Below, piece by piece: positions 1-6,384 of a stretch of DNA of 9,754 bases. The position numbers were made by a program, and so were the translations under genes. The notes under the pieces were generated by a model. That model saw only the letters and a program-made list of their open reading frames with translations, had not been told where the DNA came from and made no database searches. Every line of letters starts with the position of its first letter. Within the stretch, counting starts at the first letter, position 1. This DNA is from a bacterium (GTDB taxonomy: Bacteria > Patescibacteriota > Minisyncoccia > Minisyncoccales > UBA10102): the NCBI GenBank assembly GCA_030647175.1, contig JAUSJU010000031.1:1-9754 (forward strand), read 5' to 3'.

Positions 1-418
1 CCTCTGTTTCGTCGTATCCCATGACCCCTATCTCATAGGAAGCTGAGATGAGGTCCCGCAGGATGCGTTTTCTCTGAACGATCCTCGCATAGGTGAGCAC
101 ATGGGAAGCCGTGGGAACGGTATTGATGAGTTCAGTAAGGTAGGTCTGTCCTCCGATCGCTTCCAGCCTCCCTTTTTCTTTGAGGCGCGAGGAAACAGAA
201 AGGACGTCCACAGGGTCTCCTTTCTCAAATAACTCCTCCATAGACTGGTAGATCGCCTGGTGCGAGTCTTTGTAGAAATCCTGGCCGTTTAAAAAGTCAG
301 CAACCTTGGTGATCGCGTCTTTGTCTAACATCAAGCTTCCCAAGAGGGACATTTCCGCCTCAATGTTTTGGGGAGGGAGGCGGCCCATGGATTTCTCAAG
401 AGTGGTTCCGTTGGCCAT
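1..418 (-). CDS. dnaB: Replicative DNA helicase DnaB, N-terminal part (runs off the window)
   Basis: This is the 5' part of the replicative helicase that unwinds DNA ahead of the fork as a hexameric ring. About 139 codons are visible, reading leftward off the window edge. Translating the minus strand from the ATG at 418 gives MANGTTLEKSMGRLPPQNIE, then AEMSLLGSLMLDKDAI. This is the characteristic opening of DnaB (P-Q-x-x-E-A-E-x-x-x-L-G-x-x-L). It continues through the helical N-terminal domain (HQAIYQSMEELFEKGDPVDV, GGQTYLTELINTVPTASHV, YARIVQRKRILRDLI), which binds primase and forms the collar of the ring. The RecA-like ATPase domain lies outside the window. Many bacteria place dnaB directly downstream of rplI on one strand. 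Here rplI is close by but dnaB is transcribed the other way. There is no SD before the start. The family assignment is secure. Confidence 0.95.
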   Translation of the reverse strand, partial: MANGTTLEKSMGRLPPQNIEAEMSLLGSLMLDKDAITKVADFLNGQDFYKDSHQAIYQSMEELFEKGDPVDVLSVSSRLKEKGRLEAIGGQTYLTELINTVPTASHVLTYARIVQRKRILRDLISASYEIGVMGYDETE

Positions 419-429
419 ATGATGGCTCA

Positions 430-458
430 ATTGTATCTTGCTCGTTTGGGATTGGCAA
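430..458 (-). promoter_or_regulatory. Predicted dnaB promoter
   Basis: On the minus strand a -35 TTGCCA (458..453) and a -10 TACAAT (435..430) are separated by 17 bases. Eleven bases lie between the -10 and the dnaB ATG at 418, so the predicted leader is only about 5 nt. The -35 overlaps that of the divergent plus-strand promoter. This is a prediction from sequence only. Confidence 0.6.
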
Positions 459-479
459 GGCACAATTGTGTGGTATGAT
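452..479 (+). promoter_or_regulatory. Predicted promoter of the S41 peptidase gene, extended -10
   Basis: A -35 TTGGCA (452-457) and a -10 TATGAT (474-479) are separated by 16 bases, with TGG just before the -10 (extended -10). Nine bases separate the -10 from the ATG at 489, so transcription should start about 2-3 nt before the start codon. This promoter lies inside the 5' extension of the reading frame that begins at 438, which argues for the 489 start. Confidence 0.62.
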
Positions 480-488
480 GGTTCTCGT

Positions 489-1697
489 ATGAAGGGATTC
501 GGAAAAACAATAGGTCTCATTTTCTTCGCAGGCATACTCCTCGCAACCTTTGGAACAGGATTTTTCTTTGGAAAGACCCAGGCAGTCCAGATTCCTGTAG
601 AAGGGCTCACCAATCTTGAAACAGCAAAGCCTACTGACGTGAACTTCACCTTGTTCTGGGATGCATGGAGAAAGATCCAGGAGAAATCCGCGCAGTCGGG
701 GAACCTCAATTCCCAGACTATGGTGTACGGGGCTATCGAGGGCATGGTGAACTCGCTGAAAGATCCCTACACGGTGTTTTTCAATCCGGAAGACACCAAG
801 AAGTTTTTAGAAGACGTCAAAGGATCGTTTGAAGGAGTGGGAATGGAAATAGGGATCAAGGAAGACCAGCTCCAGGTCGTGTCTCCCATTGAAGGGACTC
901 CTGCCCAAAAAGCAGGATTGCGCTCGGGAGACTTCATCTTGCAGATAGACGAAACTTCAAGCTCGGGGCTAGCGCTTGAGGAAGCGGTTTCCAAGATCAG
1001 AGGCCCTAAGGGAACTACGGTAAAGCTTTCTATCTATAGGAAGGGGTGGGACAAGGCAAAAGACTTTAGCATCCAGAGAGAAGTGATCCAGGTCCCTTCG
1101 TTGAAATGGGAGATGAAGGAGCAGCAGATCGCATACCTCCACATCTACCAGTTCTCAGAGAAGGCAGGGCAGGACTTCGGGAAAGCTGTTAATGAAATGC
1201 AGCGGGCAGGAGCGCAGAAAATGGTTCTTGATCTTCGAGGAAACCCCGGAGGGTACCTTGAGGTCGCCCAAGACATTGCCGGCTGGTTCTTAAAGAGAGG
1301 GCAGGTCGTGGTCATTGAAGACTTCGTCGCCGCAAACAAGAAGGAAGAGTACAAAGCGCAGGGGAACGAAGATCTCGTTGCAATGCCCGTGGTCATCCTC
1401 ATTGACGAGGGTTCAGCTTCAGCATCTGAGATTCTTGCGGGAGCATTGAAGGATAATCGAGGAATCAAGCTCGTGGGAAAGAAGTCCTTCGGAAAGGGAT
1501 CGGTCCAAGAGTTGGAAAGTCTGAAAGACGGATCTTCTCTGAAGATCACCGTGGCGAACTGGCTCACTCCTTCAGGGACGCTTCTCAGCAAGAAGGGATT
1601 AGACCCTGATATTCTTGTGGAGATAACCGAAGAGGACCGCGAAGCAGGAAAAGACCCTCAGCTGGAAAAGGCGATTGAAATTCTCAAGCAGATGTAA
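489..1697 (+). CDS. S41-family C-terminal processing peptidase (CtpA/CtpB type) with PDZ domain
   Basis: A membrane-anchored serine protease that trims or degrades proteins from their C-termini outside the cytoplasmic membrane. The 402 residues start with an uncleaved-looking signal anchor (basic MKGFGK, then hydrophobic residues 7-28). A helical region follows, then a PDZ domain (about 113-200, with GSFEGVGMEIG and AGLRSGDFI), then the S41 core (LDLRGNPGGYLEVA at 247-260). The serine sits in GSASASEILAGAL (likely Ser311), with Lys336 and Gln340 in KSFGKGSVQ. The Ser-Lys spacing of 25 and Lys-Gln spacing of 4 match the Ser/Lys/Gln triad of CtpB-type enzymes. The frame is open from a TTG at 438, but 489 is preferred: the hydrophobic anchor begins there and the promoter occupies 452-479. 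Its substrate cannot be told from the sequence. It is followed by rplI after 17 bases. Confidence 0.93.
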   Translation: MKGFGKTIGLIFFAGILLATFGTGFFFGKTQAVQIPVEGLTNLETAKPTDVNFTLFWDAWRKIQEKSAQSGNLNSQTMVYGAIEGMVNSLKDPYTVFFNPEDTKKFLEDVKGSFEGVGMEIGIKEDQLQVVSPIEGTPAQKAGLRSGDFILQIDETSSSGLALEEAVSKIRGPKGTTVKLSIYRKGWDKAKDFSIQREVIQVPSLKWEMKEQQIAYLHIYQFSEKAGQDFGKAVNEMQRAGAQKMVLDLRGNPGGYLEVAQDIAGWFLKRGQVVVIEDFVAANKKEEYKAQGNEDLVAMPVVILIDEGSASASEILAGALKDNRGIKLVGKKSFGKGSVQELESLKDGSSLKITVANWLTPSGTLLSKKGLDPDILVEITEEDREAGKDPQLEKAIEILKQM

Positions 1698-1703
1698 TAT
1701 ATT
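1675..1703 (+). promoter_or_regulatory. Predicted rplI promoter inside the end of the peptidase gene
   Basis: TTGAAA (1675-1680) and TATATT (1698-1703) are 17 bases apart. The -35 lies in the last codons of the peptidase gene and the -10 begins at the first base after its stop. Eleven bases separate the -10 from the rplI ATG, giving a predicted leader of about 5 nt. It would let rplI-pyrG be expressed apart from the protease. Confidence 0.6.
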
Positions 1704-1714
1704 GGGATATCCAT

Positions 1715-2167
1715 ATGAAAGTCATCTTACTGAAAGACATTCCCAAGCTCGGCAAAAAGCATGAGGTGAAAGAAGTCGCCGACGGCCATGTCAGAAACCT
1801 TCTTCTTCCCAAAGGACTGGTGAAAGAAGCAACCCCTGAAGCGCTGGAATGGCTAGACCTGCAAAAGAGCATGCAGGAGGCAAAGGATGAGGACGCATTA
1901 AAGCAGGCCCAGGAACTGGCTTCAAAGCTTGATGATCTTGAGGTCGTGATTTCGGTAAAGGTAGGGGACGAAGGCCAGCTGTTTGAATCAGTATCTCCCC
2001 AGAAGATTGCAGAACATCTCAAGGGCATGGGGATTGAAGTGAAGAAGTCCCAGATCCAGATTCCTTCCCCTATTAAAGAAGCAGGAGAGTTTGAAGTGAG
2101 CGTGAAGCTTGACCATAATCTTGAGGCTCAGCTCCATATCCTCGTGCAGGAGCAGAAAGACCTATGA
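1715..2167 (+). CDS. rplI: 50S ribosomal protein L9
   Basis: Large-subunit ribosomal protein bL9, which binds 23S rRNA at the base of the L1 stalk and helps keep translational fidelity. The 150 residues show the standard layout. The N-terminal RNA-binding domain is MKVILLKDIPKLGKKHEVKE with VADGHVRNLLLPKGLVKEAT (residues 1-40). A charged connecting helix follows (about 42-72, KSMQEAKDEDALKQAQELAS). The C-terminal domain is about 75-150 and contains LFESVSPQKIAEHLK. The length is normal. The start is fixed by the conserved MKVILL. There is no SD; the ATG sits in a CATATG context 11 bases after a predicted -10. The stop overlaps the pyrG start as ATGA, so pyrG translation is probably coupled to it. 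L9 is reported missing from some CPR lineages, so its presence is mildly informative about taxonomy. Confidence 0.96.
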   Translation: MKVILLKDIPKLGKKHEVKEVADGHVRNLLLPKGLVKEATPEALEWLDLQKSMQEAKDEDALKQAQELASKLDDLEVVISVKVGDEGQLFESVSPQKIAEHLKGMGIEVKKSQIQIPSPIKEAGEFEVSVKLDHNLEAQLHILVQEQKDL

Positions 2168-3807
2168 CGCGGTATATATTCGTAGCCGGAGGCGTGATGT
2201 CCAGCGTGGGAAAGGGGATCACGGTAGCTTCTATAGGGAAGATCTTGCAGAGCAAAGGCTTCAGAGTGACTGCGGTAAAGATTGATCCCTACATTAATGT
2301 GGATGCGGGCACCATGAATCCTCTAGAGCACGGGGAAACCTTTGTGACCGATGATGGGACCGAATGCGACCAGGATATTGGAAACTATGAGAGGTTTCTT
2401 GATAAAGATTGTAGCTCCTTGAACTACATGACGACGGGCAAAGTGTACCTTTCGGTCATCACGAGAGAGCGCAACTTGGAGTATGGAGGAAAATGCGTGG
2501 AAGTAGTGCCCCATATCCCGGAAGAAGTCATCTCCCGCATCAAGAAAGCAGGGAAAGAAGAAAAAGCAGATTTTGTCCTTGTAGAAATAGGAGGGACGCT
2601 GGGGGAATATCAGAATGTGCTGTTCCTGGAAGCGGGGCGCATGATGAAGTTGGCTGAGCCAAAGAACGTTTTGTTCGTGCTGGTCACATATCTCCCCATT
2701 CCTCGTATGGTAGGAGAGATGAAGACCAAGCCCACCCAGAACGCAGCCCGCTTGCTCAATGAGGCCGGCATTCAGCCAGACATCATTGTTGCAAGATCTG
2801 AGGTTGCAGTAGACGAGCCCAGGAAGAAGAAGATATCCATGTTCTGCGGAGTAGATCCTCAAGACGTCATTTCGGCTCCTGACGTGGAGTCCATCTATGA
2901 GATCCCCATCAACTTTGAGGACGAAGGGCTGGGGAACCGCATCTTGAAGAAGTTCGGTTTGTCTCCAAGGAAAAAAGACCTCCAGGATTGGAGGAAATTG
3001 GTCAAAACTATCCATACAAAGAAACGCGAAGTCCGCATAGGGGTGGTGGGGAAGTATTTTGAGACAGGCGACTTTACCTTAATGGATTCCTATATTTCAG
3101 TGATAGAGGCTATCAAGCACGCAAGCTGGGCTGAAAAAAGAAACCCTGTCGTCACCTGGCTTTCTGCTGAAAAGTACGAGAAGAATCCATCGGCTACAAA
3201 AGAGCTGAGCTCCTTTGATGGAGTTATCGTTCCGGGAGGTTTTGGAAACAGAGGAGTGGAAGGAAAGATCAAAGCAATTGAATATTGCAGGAAGCGCAAG
3301 ATCCCATACTTCGGGCTCTGTTTTGGCATGCAGTTGGCCGTCATAGAGTTTGCGCGGAACGTATGCGGGATAAAGAACGCCCATTCCACGGAGCTTTCCA
3401 GCGCAAAAAACATGGAGCCTGTGATTGATGTCATGGAAGAGCAGAAGTCGCTCTTGAAAGACAAGCGATACGGGGGAACCATGCGCTTGGGCTCCTGGGC
3501 CTGCGTCCTCAAAGAGGGGAGCTTGGCCAAGAAAGCATATGAGAAATCAGGGGAAACAAAGTCTGTGATCTACGAGAGGCACCGCCACAGATATGAAGTG
3601 AACAACAAGTACCTTCCTTTGATTGAGAAGAAAGGGCTCATTGCCTCTGGCACTCATCCTGAGGCTGATCTTGCAGAGATCATGGAACTAAAAGGGCACC
3701 CGTTCTTCTTGGGCACCCAGTTCCATCCGGAATTGAAATCACGTCCTTTGAACCCTCACCCGCTGTTCCGGGAGTTCATCCGAGCGTGTATTAAAGCACG
3801 GAGATAA
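2164..3807 (+). CDS. pyrG: CTP synthase
   Basis: Makes CTP from UTP, ATP and glutamine, the last step of pyrimidine nucleotide synthesis, in the cytoplasm. It is 547 residues, the usual full length. The N-terminal synthase domain has the P-loop GGVMSSVGKGI (9-19), then KIDPYINVDAGTMNPLEHGE and FVTDDGTECDQDIGNYERFL; family members more often have GAETDLDLGHYERF here. The C-terminal class I glutamine amidotransferase domain has GGFGNRG, the nucleophile Cys386 in GLCFGMQ, and His521/Glu523 in QFHPE. All catalytic residues are present. The ATG overlaps the rplI stop by 4 bases. A GGAG sits 11 bases upstream, too far to be a normal SD, so coupling to rplI is more likely. The 3' end overlaps the rpmA coding end on the other strand by 17 bases, with no terminator visible between them. 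Confidence 0.97.
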   Translation: MTRYIFVAGGVMSSVGKGITVASIGKILQSKGFRVTAVKIDPYINVDAGTMNPLEHGETFVTDDGTECDQDIGNYERFLDKDCSSLNYMTTGKVYLSVITRERNLEYGGKCVEVVPHIPEEVISRIKKAGKEEKADFVLVEIGGTLGEYQNVLFLEAGRMMKLAEPKNVLFVLVTYLPIPRMVGEMKTKPTQNAARLLNEAGIQPDIIVARSEVAVDEPRKKKISMFCGVDPQDVISAPDVESIYEIPINFEDEGLGNRILKKFGLSPRKKDLQDWRKLVKTIHTKKREVRIGVVGKYFETGDFTLMDSYISVIEAIKHASWAEKRNPVVTWLSAEKYEKNPSATKELSSFDGVIVPGGFGNRGVEGKIKAIEYCRKRKIPYFGLCFGMQLAVIEFARNVCGIKNAHSTELSSAKNMEPVIDVMEEQKSLLKDKRYGGTMRLGSWACVLKEGSLAKKAYEKSGETKSVIYERHRHRYEVNNKYLPLIEKKGLIASGTHPEADLAEIMELKGHPFFLGTQFHPELKSRPLNPHPLFREFIRACIKARR

Positions 3808-4063
3808 CCTTCACGAAGCGCTGAGTGTTGTTGAATGCAAGTTTGCGAGTTTCCTTGAAAGAGACAAGCCCTTCCTTCATGGCGTAGAGCGTGTCGTCAG
3901 ATCCTTTCCTGACATTCTTGCCGGGAACCCATTTAGTTCCCCGCTGGCGAATGAGGATTTGGCCCACTTTGGCCTTTTCTCCCGCAAACAGCTTTACCCC
4001 AAGGTATTTGGGTCGCGAATCCCTTCCTAACCGTGTAGAACCTGCAGATTTCGTTGTTGACAT
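3791..4063 (-). CDS. rpmA: 50S ribosomal protein L27
   Basis: Large-subunit protein bL27, whose N-terminal tail reaches toward the peptidyl transferase centre. The 90 residues begin MSTTKSAGSTRLGRDSRPKY and continue with LGVKLFAGEKAKVGQILIRQ and RGTKWVPGKNVRKGSDDTLY, the L27 signature region (R-Q-R-G-T-K-x-x-P-G-x-N-V). The start follows from the conserved tail and gives a normal length. No cleavable N-terminal extension of the Firmicutes type is seen. L27 is usually encoded beside rplU (L21), but no L21 gene is present here. It converges on pyrG with a 17-bp overlap of coding ends. Its promoter lies inside a small plus-strand ORF that begins at the adjacent base. There is no SD, and the predicted transcript starts at the A of the ATG. 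Confidence 0.96.
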   Translation of the reverse strand: MSTTKSAGSTRLGRDSRPKYLGVKLFAGEKAKVGQILIRQRGTKWVPGKNVRKGSDDTLYAMKEGLVSFKETRKLAFNNTQRFVKVISVL

Positions 4064-4210
4064 ATGAACACCCTATCAATAATGAGAGAACTTGTCAACG
4101 AAGCAAAGCGCCTGAAAAAAGCCTACCGGTCAGAGATGCTTCTTGCTTCAGGGATGCTTCTTTTGTCCTTGCTTTCCTTTGCCGGGGGATACCTTACCGC
4201 CAGAGAATAG
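4064..4210 (+). CDS. Small single-helix membrane protein (48 aa), unrecognised
   Basis: An ORF of 48 codons starting at 4064, the base next to the rpmA start on the other strand (shared CATATG). It reads MNTLSIMRELVNEAKRLKKA, then YRSEMLLASGMLLLSLLSFA, then GGYLTARE. This is a basic amphipathic N-terminal stretch followed by one convincing transmembrane helix (about 25-44) and a short polar tail. A second possible start is the ATG at 4082 (42 aa). I do not recognise a family. For it: coherent small-membrane-protein architecture, and it fills the gap exactly between rpmA and uppS. Against it: no SD, no clear promoter of its own, and the rpmA promoter (4070-4098) is embedded in it. It would be co-oriented with uppS, 28 bases upstream. 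Confidence 0.45.
   Translation: MNTLSIMRELVNEAKRLKKAYRSEMLLASGMLLLSLLSFAGGYLTARE
4070..4098 (-). promoter_or_regulatory. Predicted rpmA promoter
   Basis: On the minus strand a consensus -35 TTGACA (4098..4093) and a weaker -10 TAGGGT (4075..4070) are 17 bases apart. Exactly 6 bases separate the -10 from the rpmA ATG at 4063, so the predicted start of transcription coincides with the start codon. Confidence 0.55.
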
Positions 4211-4221
4211 TTAAAAGAACC

Positions 4222-4227
4222 TATAAT
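4222..4227 (+). promoter_or_regulatory. Predicted -10 element for the uppS operon
   Basis: A perfect TATAAT ends 11 bases before the uppS ATG (4239). No convincing -35 is seen at 16-18 bases upstream; the 17-base position reads GCCAGA. The predicted leader is about 5 nt. Confidence 0.5.
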
Positions 4228-4238
4228 CATCGAATCTC

Positions 4239-4946
4239 ATGACCCTATTCAATAATACAGAGCAGCGGATCCCCAAGCACATCGTCTTGTTTCCAGACGG
4301 GAACAGGAGATGGGCAAAAGAGAGGGGAATAGACACGATGGAAGGCCATAGGGCAGGATACGATAATCTTGTGGATTTTTGCGAGTGGTGCAAGAAAAAG
4401 GGGGTGAGTATCGTGACCGCATTCGGATTCTCCACGGAGAACTGGAACAGGACAGAGCACGAAGTCTCCTATCTTATGCGGCTGCTGGAAGAAGGGCTTT
4501 TGAGAAACCTCCAGAAATTCCAAGATCTCAAAGTTCATGTAAGGGTGATCGGGCAAAAGGAGCGGCTTCCAAAGTCTTTGCAGCAGGCCATTGAGAAAGT
4601 GGAAGGGGAGACCAAGGGAAACTCTGAATTCTTCCTGAATCTCGCTATCAGCTACGGGGGGAGGTGGGATATCATGCAGGCTTCCCAGCGCATGATCAAG
4701 GAAGGAGTAAAGCCCGAAGAGGTCACCGAAGAGAAGTTCGCTTCGTACCTTTCCATGGCAGGGCTCCAAGACCCGGATCTTGTCATACGGGCAGGGGGAG
4801 AGAAGCGCCTTTCTAACTTTGTCTTGTGGCAGGCTGCCTACGCTGAGCTGTACTTCTGCCCCAAGTACTGGCCAGAGTTCACCGAGAAGGATCTGGAAGA
4901 AGCAATTGAGGATTTTGCTTCAAGGACTCGGAGATTCGGGCATTAA
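4239..4946 (+). CDS. uppS: Isoprenyl transferase (di-trans,poly-cis-undecaprenyl diphosphate synthase family)
   Basis: Condenses isopentenyl diphosphate units onto farnesyl diphosphate to build the long cis-polyprenyl carrier lipid for peptidoglycan and other cell-surface polymers. It acts at the inner face of the membrane. The 235 residues carry the family motifs in order: HIVLFPDGNRRWAKERGI with the catalytic Asp20; GHRAG; TAFGFSTENWNRTEHEV; LNLAISYGGRWDI; and IRAGGEKRLSNFVLWQAAYA followed by ELYFCPKYWPEF. The usual RTGGE reads RAGGE here. Length is normal. The start at 4239 places the motif at the usual distance from the N-terminus. It leads a tight operon; the CYTH gene begins 4 bases after its stop. 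Product chain length cannot be told from the sequence, so an undecaprenyl product is presumed from the family. Confidence 0.93.
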   Translation: MTLFNNTEQRIPKHIVLFPDGNRRWAKERGIDTMEGHRAGYDNLVDFCEWCKKKGVSIVTAFGFSTENWNRTEHEVSYLMRLLEEGLLRNLQKFQDLKVHVRVIGQKERLPKSLQQAIEKVEGETKGNSEFFLNLAISYGGRWDIMQASQRMIKEGVKPEEVTEEKFASYLSMAGLQDPDLVIRAGGEKRLSNFVLWQAAYAELYFCPKYWPEFTEKDLEEAIEDFASRTRRFGH

Positions 4947-4950
4947 CCAT

Positions 4951-5496
4951 ATGGAAATAGAGGCTCGTTTCATCAATCTCAATAGAGAAGAGATAGAAGA
5001 GAAGCTCCGTTCCCTTGGAGCGCAGAAAACCCAGGACGCCTTCTTTAAAGAATGGCTCTTTTTTCATAAGGGGGATCCTGACTGGGACGATAATCATAGA
5101 AGGATCAGAGTGAGGACCGACGGGACCACCACGTGGATGACGTATAAGGCAAACGCCACCTGGGAAGTGGACAGCACGGAAGAAGTAGAATTCAAAGTTT
5201 CTTCCGCAGAAGATGCAATCAAGCTTCTTATCGCTACGGGCATCCCATTGCAAAGGCATCAGGAGAAGAAACGGATCACCTATCAAGTAAGAGATATCAT
5301 GTTTGACCTTGATTTCTGGCCCAAGATTCCTATGGTGTTGGAGATTGAAGCTCCGACAAAGGAAAGCGTGCAGGAAGGGGCTCGTCTGCTGGACCTTTCG
5401 TGGGAGGACGCTATTTTTGTTGACCAGAAGGTTCTTCATAATCAGTACTACGGGATTGATCTGAACGAGGTGAAAGAATACAGGTTTTTTTCATGA
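4951..5496 (+). CDS. CYTH-domain protein (class IV adenylate cyclase / triphosphatase family)
   Basis: CYTH proteins form an eight-stranded tunnel that binds triphosphates and metal ions. Members include class IV adenylate cyclases, thiamine triphosphatases and inorganic triphosphatases. Here 181 residues start MEIEARFINLNREEIEEKLR. The signature ExExK appears as EIEAR (Lys replaced by Arg). Strands with alternating charged residues follow: RRIRVRTDGTTTWMTYK, EEVEFKV, FDLDFWPKIPMVLEIEAP. Basic and acidic residues typical of the tunnel are kept. The frame is open upstream to 4780, but that part overlaps uppS; the ATG at 4951, just after the uppS stop, puts the signature at the N-terminus as usual. 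It ends in an ATGA overlap with the CAP gene. The precise reaction cannot be assigned; triphosphatase activity is as likely as cyclase activity. Confidence 0.82.
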   Translation: MEIEARFINLNREEIEEKLRSLGAQKTQDAFFKEWLFFHKGDPDWDDNHRRIRVRTDGTTTWMTYKANATWEVDSTEEVEFKVSSAEDAIKLLIATGIPLQRHQEKKRITYQVRDIMFDLDFWPKIPMVLEIEAPTKESVQEGARLLDLSWEDAIFVDQKVLHNQYYGIDLNEVKEYRFFS

Positions 5497-6383
5497 CGAG
5501 ATTATTCCAAACATTATCTAGAGCTGCGTTCTGGGCATTGTTCATTGCGGGTTTGTATGTGGGGATACCTCTCCTCTTTTCCAGCAAGCCGATTTCTCTT
5601 GAGCATCAGAACTTTCCAGAACTCATCCTTCCTCAGCAATTACAGCAAGAGAGCCGACAGGAAGCAGAACCGATAGTTGCTTCGTCCGTTCCTCTCCGGG
5701 CTGTACAGGAAGAGATACAGAGCTTCCTTACAAAAGGCGGAGTTCTGTTGTGGACGAACGTCAACCGTATCACCAACAACCTCCAGCCTTTAGCAGGAGA
5801 TGCGGCTCTTGATAGTATTGCAGAGTCAAAGATGCACGATATGTTCGCCTTCCAATACTTCGCCCACGTCTCTCCTGCGGGAAAGGATGTGGGGGGCCTC
5901 GCAAGAGCAGCAGGATACGAGTTCGTAACCATAGGGGAGAATCTTGCCCTGGGAAACTTCAAGGACGACAAGGCATTGGTCCAGGCGTGGATGGACAGCC
6001 CGGGGCATAGGGCGAATATCTTGGGCTCTCGGTACACCAACATAGGCATTGCAGTAGGCAAGGGTTTGTATGAAGGAAGGGAAACGTGGCTGGCGGTCCA
6101 GACATTCACCTTTCCTTTGTCTGCCTGTCCTTCAAAACCCTCTCCAGAGCTTCTTTCCCAGATTGAAACGCAGAAAGCCCAACTGGAGTCTTATACCCAG
6201 GAGCTGGAAGTGAGAAAGCAGGAGATTGATACATTGCCTCAGGAAGGCTCTCAGTACAATCAGAAAGCCAAAGAATACAACGACCTTATTGCTACATACA
6301 ACGAGCTCTTGGGGCAGACGCAGGCCCTTATTGCAGAGTACAACCAAGCCATAGAAGCGTTGAATGCATGCGTTAAAGGATAG
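5493..6383 (+). CDS. CAP/SCP-domain protein with signal anchor and C-terminal coiled coil
   Basis: A 296-residue exported protein. Residues 8-30 (SRAAFWALFIAGLYVGIPLL) form a signal peptide or anchor. A Pro/Gln/Glu-rich linker runs to about 70. The CAP domain (about 75-208) shows NVNRITNNLQPL, YFAHVSPAGKDV with His125, YEFVTIGENLALGNF with Glu149, AWMDSPGHRANIL with His172, and WLAVQTF. These are the conserved pocket residues of bacterial CAP (PR-1-like, YkwD-type) proteins. A predicted coiled coil (about 217-290) follows, rich in Glu, Gln and Lys with Leu/Ile spacing. It is bracketed by the only two cysteines, Cys212 and Cys293, which could pair. Bacterial CAP domains have no single established activity. 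Its ATG overlaps the CYTH stop, and the GDPD gene starts 1 base after its stop, so it belongs to the uppS operon. A cell-surface role is inferred. Confidence 0.87.
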   Translation: MTRLFQTLSRAAFWALFIAGLYVGIPLLFSSKPISLEHQNFPELILPQQLQQESRQEAEPIVASSVPLRAVQEEIQSFLTKGGVLLWTNVNRITNNLQPLAGDAALDSIAESKMHDMFAFQYFAHVSPAGKDVGGLARAAGYEFVTIGENLALGNFKDDKALVQAWMDSPGHRANILGSRYTNIGIAVGKGLYEGRETWLAVQTFTFPLSACPSKPSPELLSQIETQKAQLESYTQELEVRKQEIDTLPQEGSQYNQKAKEYNDLIATYNELLGQTQALIAEYNQAIEALNACVKG

Positions 6384-6384
6384 T

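Noticed and set aside
438..488. N-terminal extension of the S41 peptidase from a TTG at 438
   Set aside because: It would place 17 residues rich in Trp ahead of the signal anchor, and the bases are accounted for by a well-spaced promoter (452-479).
2323..3015. Long minus-strand ORF (230 codons) inside pyrG
   Set aside because: The region encodes the conserved CTP synthase core on the plus strand; the minus frame is Phe/His/Cys-rich shadow sequence.
4780..4950. Upstream extension of the CYTH frame into uppS
   Set aside because: The CYTH signature normally begins at the N-terminus and the extension has no domain; it overlaps conserved uppS sequence in another frame.
6364..6384. Earlier ATG for the phosphodiesterase at 6364
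   Set aside because: It lies inside the CAP coding end and would push the HRG motif seven residues further in; the ATG at 6385 directly follows the CAP stop.
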